Of a stretch of 64,000 nucleotides of DNA, positions 16,858-24,478 are shown piece by piece. The number at the start of each line of letters is the position of its first letter. Positions within the stretch are counted from its first letter, which is position 1. Source of the DNA: Castellaniella hirudinis. Its GTDB lineage: Bacteria; Pseudomonadota; Gammaproteobacteria; Burkholderiales; Burkholderiaceae_B. Location: contig NZ_JBHSDY010000001.1 of assembly GCF_042651965.1 (NCBI RefSeq), positions 310,001 to 374,000 of the forward strand, given 5' to 3'. The notes below the pieces were generated by a model. It was not told the DNA's origin, did not search any database, and saw nothing but the letters and a program-made list of their open reading frames with translations. The position numbers and the translations under genes were made by a program.

Positions 16858-18294
16858 TTAATCTCGAATCAAGCCAACACTCAGCGATCGAAATAGCCGG
16901 AACAAGCAAGTCAATAGCACGGCAACCAGCAACAAAATCCATGCTACTGCCCAAATCACCGCCTTCCAGTTGACGCTGCCATTATAAATGGCCGAAGGAG
17001 CTAGAAAATGCATCATCACAAATGCCGCTAAGACAAAAGCAACCATTCTATAATTTAGCGTGAATCGTATTTCCCTTTCCCCGACCCAGAGAGTCAAACA
17101 GAAATATAAAAGCGCGCACGCAACATAAGAAATCGCAAAATAATCTAACGATTGACTGTAGGATGAGTACATATAAGCAAGCAGGGCAACAGCGTTACTG
17201 ATAGCAGCCAGCACAACAAGCTGCTTGAGATGCCCGAGCACTTCAAATTTTTTCTGGGAATAAAGTGCTAGCGTACTTATCATAATTCCGACCCCAATCA
17301 GAAACGCTCGAAAAAAAGAGACATGCTGAAGATCTGGTGAAAAATACGTTAACTGCACTTTTACAAACGACACATAGAAAAATATCGCAGCTAGAAATAA
17401 AACCGCGAGAAGCGTGGTCGAAAATTCAATTAGCTGAGATAGTTCCTGCTTTTTTTTCTCACGAAAGAGGCGAAAAATCATGGAATGAGCGATCAGCATG
17501 ATAGGCATCGAGATGAACCCAGAAACACCGATCAGAATATCCTTCGTAAAAGCATAGCCAGCCACACCAGGCCCTCCTACCTGCCCCAGGAAGAAGCGAT
17601 CCGTATAACTGCTCACAAGCATCAAGGCAAACCATAGAAACATAGGTCCGCCATAAGCTAAAAACCTAGAATTTTCGAAAGGAGACTCAGTGGCGGCAAG
17701 GCGACGCTGACGCTTAAGAAATACGCTGGTGAACCATGTCCAACGAATATATAGGAAGAGAGTAACAAGACCTGCTAAAAAACCTGCGCCATAGCCTGCG
17801 ACGGACAACGGGAGCGAGTGATTATTAACGAGAATCACATAGCCAGCAAACAGCAGTTGGGCCATGCAGAGCACGAAAGCACTGACGACCTGGCCGCGCA
17901 TCCGCCGTTCTGGTTGAAATAAGGAAACAGCGACATAAAACAGTCCCTGCACAATAATCAAAAACAAAACACTGATGCTAAGCGTTAGATTTCTGAAAAA
18001 CAAAAAAAATATGCTGGCAGTGATAACAGAGGATAGCACCACAGAAGCAACAGCTATCTTCATTACTTGAATAATAAAGTCCGCCTTCCCTTTACGTAAC
18101 GGAAAATAAAAGATTACTGAGCTGGCAATCCAACCCGAAGCAATCTGCGAACCAATTACCCCAGCGGCAATTGCAGCGGAGTAGGCCACATAGCCCTCAG
18201 ACGGAAAGCTCATGTACATGGAAACCATATACACAATCATCGATAGAGCTGGGAAAACCTTTACTATCAAATAGAGAAATAGACTCCGTATCAT
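16858..18294 (-). CDS. wzx: O-antigen flippase Wzx (MATE/oligosaccharide exporter type)
   Basis: 478 residues with 12-14 predicted helices, starting MIRSLFLYLIVKVFPALSMIVYMVSMYM. The loop TDRFFLGQVGGPGVAGYAFTKDI after mid-protein is characteristic of polysaccharide transporters of the Wzx family. It flips undecaprenyl-PP-linked repeat units across the inner membrane. An A8 run in the coding strand (plus-strand T8 at 17450-17457) encodes REKKKQE. It lies between a glycosyltransferase and the presumed Wzy. The family is clear, while the substrate is not. Confidence 0.85.
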   Translation of the reverse strand: MIRSLFLYLIVKVFPALSMIVYMVSMYMSFPSEGYVAYSAAIAAGVIGSQIASGWIASSVIFYFPLRKGKADFIIQVMKIAVASVVLSSVITASIFFLFFRNLTLSISVLFLIIVQGLFYVAVSLFQPERRMRGQVVSAFVLCMAQLLFAGYVILVNNHSLPLSVAGYGAGFLAGLVTLFLYIRWTWFTSVFLKRQRRLAATESPFENSRFLAYGGPMFLWFALMLVSSYTDRFFLGQVGGPGVAGYAFTKDILIGVSGFISMPIMLIAHSMIFRLFREKKKQELSQLIEFSTTLLAVLFLAAIFFYVSFVKVQLTYFSPDLQHVSFFRAFLIGVGIMISTLALYSQKKFEVLGHLKQLVVLAAISNAVALLAYMYSSYSQSLDYFAISYVACALLYFCLTLWVGEREIRFTLNYRMVAFVLAAFVMMHFLAPSAIYNGSVNWKAVIWAVAWILLLVAVLLTCLFRLFRSLSVGLIRD

Positions 18295-18348
18295 GCCAAT
18301 ATTACTTAGACCAATAGTTGGATCAATTATGCGCAGGACAGGTATATT

Positions 18349-19740
18349 TCACTGAAACGAACCTCGCAATAGGTCTGGAAAAATCATCTCAACCAGAATC
18401 CTCCCTTGCTGCTGAGGTAGTTTCCTCTGTTGACAGAAAGCAAATGCACCTTTCGCAACTAAACGAGACGAAGCGTAGTTAGCGCCCATATTGCGCTGCA
18501 GACATTCAATTAGCCCCTGCACTGTCACATCATCCAAAACGAGCAGGTGCTCATAGTACTCCTGAGGGATACCTGGCAAACGAGAAGAAATCACTGGCAC
18601 ACCAGTATTCATATATTCCAACAGTTTAGAAGGGAATGAATATCGTAAATAGGTGTCGCCAGGTATGCGTGCATTGACAAGGAAGCTCGCTTTACGTGAA
18701 AGCGCTTTGACATCCTCAGGAGGGATGCTGCCTAGGTATCGGATATACACATGTTCGCTAGCCGCTCGGCGGACGTCCCCTTCCATAGCACCTGCTCCGC
18801 ACAACACTAAGCAGACCTGACCCGCCAACCGTTTAGCAGCCTCAAGCAGAATACCAACACCATAGGGCTCAGCCAGCCCTCCAGCGTAGAAAAGAAAACC
18901 TTTCTCCAAACCATATTTATGAAGCACTTCCGCATCATGTTGTTTCAATACCTCTGCAGACTCTTCGCTGAGCTCTGCCACTCCCTCCAGAACAGCCATG
19001 CATTTGCTATTCCAGGAGGGGCGCGACTGCACTAGGCCGGAAGTAATACCAATAATTCCCATGGCCTGATCACTGAGACTTAGCACAAGTAAGGTGTCGA
19101 TTTTTTTTAGAAACCTGAACAACCAACTACGTTTACTGCCAATATTCATGTACTGCGGCAGATCAGGAATATAAATATAAAATGGAATATGAAACCATTT
19201 GGAGAGAACCGTCGCGGATAGCACTAATGGTGTATGCAGTGAATACACCAGGATTGCCGAGGGCCGCTGAGAGCCTCTGCGCAGAGCATACCACCCAGCC
19301 TTCAGGATGGAGAAGGTGCGTGACAGATGACTAAGAAGAGGCACATTAATGTAACCAACCGCTTGGGCTTGTTGCCCTTGAGCATCAACCCCCTTAAAAG
19401 CCCTCAAAAGAATCGTACGATTGCGTGGAAAGATCCGCGCAGGATACAAACCAATTGTCTCGACCTCGACATCATTCTTCCGCAGCCCCTCCACAATTCT
19501 AGACTCCAATTTTCGAGCAGCATATTGATGATTTTTTTCCGCCTTATCATGAAATTCAAAATACGCTTGAGGACAGAAAAACCCCAAGTGCAGTAACCTT
19601 TTTTTTTCAAACACTATTTTCCCACTATCACACGGAGAGCGAGGGATTGCACGCAAATGCAGGATTCCTCTCAACCAAGGCAGCAGTACTGCCCCCTTAG
19701 AAGCTGAATTTTCCCATTCTGTAAGAAAATCAAATTTCAT
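18349..19740 (-). CDS. GT4 family glycosyltransferase
   Basis: About 463 residues. The C-terminal donor domain is clear: FLFYAGGLAEPYGVGILLEAA, VYIRYLGSIPPEDVKALSRKASFLVNARIPG, and the nucleotide-binding SFPSKLLEYMNTGVPVISSRLPG. The N-terminal domain is less conserved and includes YIPDLPQYMNIGSKR. ATG at 19740 starts MKFDFLTEW; an in-frame start at 19755 adds five residues. An A9 run occurs in the codons for FEKKR near residue 46 (plus-strand T9 at 19599-19607), a possible slippage site. It is the first transferase gene after the regulator. Donor and acceptor are unknown. Confidence 0.83.
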   Translation of the reverse strand: MKFDFLTEWENSASKGAVLLPWLRGILHLRAIPRSPCDSGKIVFEKKRLLHLGFFCPQAYFEFHDKAEKNHQYAARKLESRIVEGLRKNDVEVETIGLYPARIFPRNRTILLRAFKGVDAQGQQAQAVGYINVPLLSHLSRTFSILKAGWYALRRGSQRPSAILVYSLHTPLVLSATVLSKWFHIPFYIYIPDLPQYMNIGSKRSWLFRFLKKIDTLLVLSLSDQAMGIIGITSGLVQSRPSWNSKCMAVLEGVAELSEESAEVLKQHDAEVLHKYGLEKGFLFYAGGLAEPYGVGILLEAAKRLAGQVCLVLCGAGAMEGDVRRAASEHVYIRYLGSIPPEDVKALSRKASFLVNARIPGDTYLRYSFPSKLLEYMNTGVPVISSRLPGIPQEYYEHLLVLDDVTVQGLIECLQRNMGANYASSRLVAKGAFAFCQQRKLPQQQGRILVEMIFPDLLRGSFQ

Positions 19741-19788
19741 GATAATGAGGCACACATCACAGTCTTCATTGAATGAGAAATAATTAGA

Positions 19789-20124
19789 TCAATAAATGGA
19801 CTGTGATTCCCGCCGCAACTGCTCGATTTCTTGTTTCAGAGTTTCATATTCCCGCATCTTGATCTTCAGGAAGTTTCGAGTTAAATCTGTTTTTGCCGCA
19901 ATCCCCGCCGGGGTCAACAAATACGCATACCCCAGCTTGTTCTCACTATTCCGGAAGTTCTGCATCTTGATCAGCCCCTTATCCAGCAAAGCACGCATGC
20001 AGTAATTTGTCTTGCCCAGGCTGATGCCCAGAGCCCGTGACAAGTCGCGCTGGCTCAGGCCAGGGTCGGATTCCAGTAGGCGTAGAACCTTCAGGTGGCT
20101 TTCTTCGTAGGTGATGTCAGGCAT
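19789..20124 (-). CDS. MarR family EPS-associated transcriptional regulator
   Basis: 111 residues from the ATG at 20124 (MPDITYEESHLKVLRLLES). The winged-helix segment SQRDLSRALGISLGKTNYCMRALLDKGLI is followed by a basic coiled tail (LKIKMREYETLKQEIEQLRRES). Proteins of this exact architecture commonly open exopolysaccharide or O-antigen operons in proteobacteria. No Shine-Dalgarno sequence precedes the ATG; instead an ops element ends 6 bases upstream. An upstream in-frame start at 20163 would place ops inside the coding region, so 20124 is preferred. It is probably the first gene of the whole leftward operon. Confidence 0.88.
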   Translation of the reverse strand: MPDITYEESHLKVLRLLESDPGLSQRDLSRALGISLGKTNYCMRALLDKGLIKMQNFRNSENKLGYAYLLTPAGIAAKTDLTRNFLKIKMREYETLKQEIEQLRRESQSIY

Positions 20125-20130
20125 TTCAGG

Positions 20131-20142
20131 CACGCTACCGCC
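20131..20142 (-). promoter_or_regulatory. RfaH ops element
   Basis: The minus strand reads GGCGGTAGCGTG, an exact match to the ops sequence at which RfaH loads on paused RNA polymerase. It points into the O-antigen operon and ends 6 bases before the ATG of the first gene. An RfaH homologue is encoded at 28208-28771. I did not notice a second copy in the window. Confidence 0.9.
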
Positions 20143-20181
20143 GTGCTGTGACACGGTCAGCAAGCGCCAGGGTAATGTTCA

Positions 20182-20511
20182 TTGGGTGAACGGGATGATA
20201 CATCACCTGGACAAGCACTGAAACCCGGAATTTCCTATGGGAGTTATCTGAAATGGCTGCGATGTTTTGATCCGTTCGGGGATTCCAGTCTGGTCAACGC
20301 GGAACGGGACGGTAGAGTGGAAGTCTCTCACCCATTGCTGAAGTCCCATTTTTTGACCATCATTCATCTATGCGAACATTGCCACGCGCAGATCGTATCG
20401 ACGCCGCAACGGTCGAAATGGTTACGATCCAGAGGTTACCGGGCAGACCTGGAAACCTGGTCGCTGAACATTCTGGGCGCCGCCACTCTGGACGACGTCT
20501 TTCGCGACTGA
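20182..20511 (+). CDS. Doubtful hypothetical ORF (up to 109 aa)
   Basis: The only candidate gene in the roughly 420 bases between the ops element and the SecB-like gene. It has no ATG in frame (TTG at 20182, GTG at 20314) and no ribosome binding site. The protein has a CEHCH motif (LCEHCHAQIVSTPQ) and reads smoothly, so it may be a remnant or a short real gene. No family is recognised. The promoter of the leftward O-antigen operon must lie in the same stretch. Confidence 0.22.
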   Translation: MGERDDTSPGQALKPGISYGSYLKWLRCFDPFGDSSLVNAERDGRVEVSHPLLKSHFLTIIHLCEHCHAQIVSTPQRSKWLRSRGYRADLETWSLNILGAATLDDVFRD

Positions 20512-20584
20512 CGCTCAGGCGCGCCTATCATCAGGGTATAGGACTCGACGCTCTTGCTGACACGGCACCCAGCGACACCGAGGA

Positions 20585-21094
20585 TCAAGAAGGCTTCAAG
20601 ATCTTGCGTCGCGACGGTTTTTTGGGAACAGCCTTGCTTTCATCGATCGGGTCGGCAACCTTGGCGGCCTTCTTCTTGAGAGAAGGCTTATGATCCAGGA
20701 AATTGGCGCCTGGCAGACAAATGGCCCCATGGGGCATCCGCGAGGTAAGTGTCATGCACAGCTCTCGGATCGCCCCGTACAGAATCGACAACCCATTCAC
20801 CACGACCAGATCATCAGCCTGATCCTCCGTGTCGGATCCGCGATACTCGAAAAACCCCATGACCTGGATATCTATGGTGTAGGGTGCCGGTTTCCCCTTT
20901 TCATTGTCAACAATGAATCTCAAGGACAGGAAATGAGATGTGTCTTTATGACGCTCATGTCGCGTCTGAACGCCAATGTTGACGCCAGCCCACTCGAACC
21001 CCGCGGCGTCGGCAAGATCCTCAGATGCCGGCTTGATATCAATGCCGGCAAATACGGTCGCTTTAGTCTGAACGCTGCTTGGCTTCATCTTCAT
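20585..21094 (-). CDS. SecB-like chaperone of a toxin-antitoxin-chaperone system
   Basis: 169 residues. The middle resembles SecB: a beta-rich section (HFLSLRFIVDNEKGKPAPYTIDIQVMGFFEYRG, broken by loops) is followed by NGLSILYGAIRELCMTLTSR and GAICLPGANFLDH, which parallels the SecB helix and the following conserved LxPxNF. The last 35 residues are rich in Lys and Pro, unlike the acidic SecB tail. Its ATG overlaps the antitoxin stop (ATGA). In known TAC modules such as M. tuberculosis higB1-higA1-Rv1957, a SecB-like chaperone protects the antitoxin. The same gene order is seen here. The role is inferred from fold resemblance and context. Confidence 0.72.
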   Translation of the reverse strand: MKMKPSSVQTKATVFAGIDIKPASEDLADAAGFEWAGVNIGVQTRHERHKDTSHFLSLRFIVDNEKGKPAPYTIDIQVMGFFEYRGSDTEDQADDLVVVNGLSILYGAIRELCMTLTSRMPHGAICLPGANFLDHKPSLKKKAAKVADPIDESKAVPKKPSRRKILKPS

Positions 21095-21537
21095 GCAACC
21101 TTCATTAGGCCCTCATCCGGGCCGACCGCCCAAGTGCCATAGGTTTGTTCATTGACAGCCGCCGCTGCAGACTTGATGAGACGAAAGCGTGGCACACCAT
21201 GCTGGCGCTGCATAGCGCCTTCGAGCATGGACCAGTCATGCTCATCCTGATCGATCTGATGAAAGGTGGGGGTCTTGGCATAAACACGAAGGTCCAGGTC
21301 CAAGTCAAGCACACGGGCCAGCTTCACGAGGGTGCGCAGTGACAGATTTTCATTGCCTGCCAGCACGCGTGAGACATACCCCGCAGACACATCAGCCTTC
21401 TCGGCATATTCTTTCTGGCTCATTCCGTGCTCCGCCAGTGCCTCGAGCACACTGGACGCGAACTGATGCCGTAGCCGGGCCTCCCAGTAAGAGTCTTTTT
21501 CCCTGGCGGCAGCCAGCAATTCTGAAAACATGCTCAT
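21091..21537 (-). CDS. XRE-family antitoxin (HigA-like) with long C-terminal extension
   Basis: 148 residues. The HTH lies at about 30-85: ALAEHGMSQKEYAEKADVSAGYVSRVLAGNENLSLRTLVKLARVLDLDLDL. A tail of about 55 residues follows (from KTPTFHQIDQDEHDW to DEGLMKVA) that ordinary HigA proteins of about 100 residues lack. In TAC systems this tail is the chaperone-addiction segment. The gene lies 37 bases downstream of the toxin and overlaps the SecB-like gene by 4 bases. It is expected to bind the toxin and to repress the operon promoter; neither activity can be read directly from the sequence. Confidence 0.8.
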   Translation of the reverse strand: MSMFSELLAAAREKDSYWEARLRHQFASSVLEALAEHGMSQKEYAEKADVSAGYVSRVLAGNENLSLRTLVKLARVLDLDLDLRVYAKTPTFHQIDQDEHDWSMLEGAMQRQHGVPRFRLIKSAAAAVNEQTYGTWAVGPDEGLMKVA

Positions 21538-21574
21538 GATGTTCTCCGCGCAATCAATGCATCATCAATAAAAA

Positions 21575-22012
21575 TCATAGGTATCTGAGGCCTCCATTGC
21601 GATGCCCATCCCGATACGCCTTTTGTTCACGCCTGAGCATCCGTTCGATTTGCTTGGGCGTTGTCTGCTGCTTCTTGTGATGAACCGCGGGGACAATGAT
21701 CACTTGCCGATCCTCCCCATAGAACCAGTACAGCCGCAACGGCCCCTTGATGAACTCATAGATCTGCGCCCCCGCCACAGCCTCATGGCAACGTTTTGGG
21801 ACCCCCAGGTACATCTGAGGTCCCTTGGGCCGTGTCAGGACGACACCGAGCATAGCCAGCAAGTCGGCCATAGCGCCTGAAAGATTGGGGTCATCCATGA
21901 TCCGCCGGATATCGTCATGCAAGCTGGATCGCCCATCCGCCGAGCATGGGGTGAACGCCTTCCAACAGGGAGGCTGATCACCGCATAGATCATCAAGGCT
22001 CAGCAGATACAC
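21575..22012 (-). CDS. HigB/RelE-superfamily toxin
   Basis: About 145 residues from GTG at 22012. The C-terminal half carries the RelE/HigB-type strands and tail: IYEFIKGPLRLYWFYGEDRQVIIVPAVHHKKQ, then TTPKQIERMLRREQKAYRDGH. The N-terminal 60 residues are not clearly part of the fold (SSLHDDIRRIMDDPNL), and the protein is longer than a minimal HigB. It is first in a three-gene operon with an XRE antitoxin and a SecB-like chaperone. The predicted activity is ribosome-dependent or free mRNA cleavage, by family only. Confidence 0.75.
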   Translation of the reverse strand: MYLLSLDDLCGDQPPCWKAFTPCSADGRSSLHDDIRRIMDDPNLSGAMADLLAMLGVVLTRPKGPQMYLGVPKRCHEAVAGAQIYEFIKGPLRLYWFYGEDRQVIIVPAVHHKKQQTTPKQIERMLRREQKAYRDGHRNGGLRYL

Positions 22013-22043
22013 AGAATGTTAACTCATAGGTAAATTTTTTGTC

Positions 22044-22071
22044 ATGATATACCAGTATGAATGCTTGTCAG
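22044..22071 (-). promoter_or_regulatory. Candidate promoter of the toxin-antitoxin-chaperone operon
   Basis: On the minus strand CTGACA (22071-22066) is followed after 16 bases by TATCAT (22049-22044), about 32 bases before the toxin GTG. A short dyad ATAC-N2-GTAT sits in the spacer and could be an operator half-site pair. This is a visual match only. Confidence 0.45.
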
Positions 22072-22182
22072 AGATTAACAGCGTTCCAGGCTGCGCCGAT
22101 CCTCGCTATGCCGAATCTGTCCACTACTCACGCGGGGCGCCGTACCAGCCGCCTCGCGTGATTTCAAGCCTATGTTCGCAGG

Positions 22183-24330
22183 CTATCTGAAATCCCCCCT
22201 CACCCCCAGCCACACCCCATGCTGCATCTGCCCTGCCCCGTGCTGGCCGGTGTAGGCCAAGGTGACGTGGATACGTCGTGCAACAGGCGCCTGCACGCCC
22301 AGGTCCAAACGCAGGGCATGACGTGGCAGGGGCAGGCCTTCCGCCTCGAAGCGTCGGGCTGGATCAGCCCGATACGCCTGGGGGCTGCTCAGGGTCGATC
22401 CGCCCCACAGACGGCGCACACCCAGATCCAGACGCATCAAGGCATCGCCATGCGGGGTGGCCCAGGGGCGCTGGAGATGAATGCCCAGTTGCCCGATCCA
22501 GCGCTGATCAGTCTGCGCGTCCAGCGAAACGGCGGCCAGTCCGCCGTGTTCATCCACGGCGGGGCGATGCAGCCGCAGCCAGACCATCCGGGCATAGGGC
22601 GTCAGTTGCCACGACCCCAGGGGAATCGGTGTCTCCGGCTGGACGTGCAGCCAGGCCTGGGACAGCCGTGCGGCGGGACGGCTGCGCAGCGGAGATTCGG
22701 CCGGATCGGCCTGGCGGTCGAGATCGGCCCGATGCCAGGACTGCGCGGCTCCCAGGGCCAGGCGCCCGCCGTGCCGGGCCAGGCTGACCCCCAGGCCCAG
22801 GTGGGCGGACCGGTCCCGCAGGCGATAGGCGCCGCCTGTTGCCGTGCGCTCAAGGCCCGGGCCGGTGCCGGACGAACCGGCTGACCCATCTGAGGACCAC
22901 GCCCCGGTCGTCAGGCGGGTTTCCTGCACGCCGGCATAGACCGCCAGCGCGCTGTTCGCGCCCATCAGGCGGCTGATGCCGATCTGCAGACCGGCGGTAT
23001 CCCGGTCGTCGCCCGGCAGGCCGTGGGCGCCGGACCGTTCGGTATTGGCGGCCCAGCTTTGCGCCCAGACCCGGCCGCCGGCGGTGTGCGCCAGGGCGGA
23101 TTCCCGCAGGAAGCGGCTGTCGTCCAGCAAGGCGCCGCGCCAGGCGGCGTCGGCCGTGTTCAGGCCCTGGTCGTTGAATCGCAGGCCCAAGGTGACGGCG
23201 TTGGGGCCGTAGTCCAGTACGGGATCCAGATAGCGCAAGGTGCTGACGGCCCGGACATAGCGGCCGTCGCCGGGCACGGGATCACCGCCGCCATCGGCCC
23301 CGTATTCCAGACCGCCATCCGCCTGGACGATGACCCAGCGGCGATCGGGTGTCCATACACCGGGCGACGGATCGATCCACAACTCGCCGCCCAGGCGCGC
23401 GGTGCCGAAGGACCAGATCCGGTCGGCCTGACCGTCGGCGTCGATGCGAATGCGGGTCTGCGCGACGGGCAGCAGCGCCAGCCGCTGACCGATCAGCAGG
23501 GCGCCGGTCCGATCCGGTGCGCCGGGTTGCAATCGCCCGGCGACGCGAGCCTCGTCCACCTGGCCGACACCGGACAGCACGGTGCCGGGCCGGGTCAGCA
23601 CCGGTCCCCACCACAAGCGATCGATCCGCAGCCCGCCCTGCGCCAGGATCAGCGGATCACGGCCCAGGCTGAAGCCGGTGCCCGTCAGTCTCAGGGTGCC
23701 GGCGCCGTCCTTGACGATGGGGGCGTCGGCCTGGATATGGCCCGCAAGGGTCGCCTCGCCGGACGCCACGCGCCAGACTGCGGCCTCGGCCAGACCGGCG
23801 ACGGGCGGCAGCCCCCAGTAGGCCGGCGGCGTCTGGGCCGTGGCGGCGGAGCGGACCTGCAGGATCTGCCCGATGCGCACACCGGGGCGCAACTCCAGCC
23901 GGGTGCCGGCCGCCATGTCCAAACCGTTGCCCGGCCCGCCCAGGGCATTGTCGTGCGCCAGACCCAGGCTGCCTTCGGCCAGGACGACCTGACCGACCGG
24001 GGCGCCGGCCCCCGCCAGCTCCAGATGTCCGCCGCCCAGTTTCCAGAGCGAAACGGGGCTCAGGGGATCGACGGGATGGCCCAGTGTGGGGCCCTGCAGC
24101 CATAGCGTCCGCCCCGGCGCGACCCGGAACCCGCCCGCGCCTTCCAACTGCAGGCTGCGCTGGACGCGCCGGTCGTCGGCAACCGCGATCCATTGGTCAC
24201 GCAAAACAAAAGGCGCCGGGGAATCGTCCCACGGCGCCTCGGTCGATGCCTGCGTCAGGCCCGGCGGCGGCAGGCCCAGGCAGCACAGCGCCAGGATGGC
24301 GCGGATGTGATGGAGTTTGAAGATGGACAT
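22183..24330 (-). CDS. Autotransporter (type Va) outer-membrane protein
   Basis: 715 residues. A signal peptide is present (HHIRAILALCCLGLPPPGLTQA). The passenger (about 28-420) has pertactin-like beta-helix strands with repeats such as GAGTLRLTGTG, AQGGLRIDRLWW and VLSGVGQVDEARVAGRLQPG. The last 280 residues form the autotransporter barrel (SFLREALAHTAGGRVWAQS is near 395-420; later strands contain LGLGVSLARHGGRLALGA and SWQLTPYARMVWLRLHRP). It ends GVWLGVRGDFR, with Phe one short of the C-terminus instead of the usual terminal aromatic residue. GGAG lies 7 bases before the ATG. No RGD or protease triad was recognised, so the passenger function is unknown. Confidence 0.85.
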   Translation of the reverse strand: MSIFKLHHIRAILALCCLGLPPPGLTQASTEAPWDDSPAPFVLRDQWIAVADDRRVQRSLQLEGAGGFRVAPGRTLWLQGPTLGHPVDPLSPVSLWKLGGGHLELAGAGAPVGQVVLAEGSLGLAHDNALGGPGNGLDMAAGTRLELRPGVRIGQILQVRSAATAQTPPAYWGLPPVAGLAEAAVWRVASGEATLAGHIQADAPIVKDGAGTLRLTGTGFSLGRDPLILAQGGLRIDRLWWGPVLTRPGTVLSGVGQVDEARVAGRLQPGAPDRTGALLIGQRLALLPVAQTRIRIDADGQADRIWSFGTARLGGELWIDPSPGVWTPDRRWVIVQADGGLEYGADGGGDPVPGDGRYVRAVSTLRYLDPVLDYGPNAVTLGLRFNDQGLNTADAAWRGALLDDSRFLRESALAHTAGGRVWAQSWAANTERSGAHGLPGDDRDTAGLQIGISRLMGANSALAVYAGVQETRLTTGAWSSDGSAGSSGTGPGLERTATGGAYRLRDRSAHLGLGVSLARHGGRLALGAAQSWHRADLDRQADPAESPLRSRPAARLSQAWLHVQPETPIPLGSWQLTPYARMVWLRLHRPAVDEHGGLAAVSLDAQTDQRWIGQLGIHLQRPWATPHGDALMRLDLGVRRLWGGSTLSSPQAYRADPARRFEAEGLPLPRHALRLDLGVQAPVARRIHVTLAYTGQHGAGQMQHGVWLGVRGDFR

Positions 24331-24354
24331 GAATGTCTCCTGTCAGAGTTAACA

Positions 24355-24369
24355 GTCACACAATGTGAC
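24355..24369. promoter_or_regulatory. Short inverted repeat upstream of the autotransporter
   Basis: GTCACA-CAA-TGTGAC, with perfect 6-base arms, lies 25-39 bases upstream of the autotransporter ATG. It could be an operator or a leader hairpin. It is not a CRP site, because the half-sites are in the opposite order (GTCACA then TGTGAC). No regulator is assigned. The remaining bases to 24478 hold nothing else I can support. Confidence 0.35.
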
Positions 24370-24478
24370 AGCTCTGGTTTTACAGAAGACACGGTGGGAG
24401 CGTGGTTTGGAATGCTGTGGAATAAGGATGGGTCAAAGTGCGGCATTGATCCGCCCGATGAACCGATTGATCGCAAGC

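Noticed and set aside
22060..24350. Similar GTTAA...CTCTGACA stretches before the toxin gene and before the autotransporter as a shared operator
   Set aside because: The resemblance is short and gapped, and the position relative to the start codons differs, so chance cannot be excluded.
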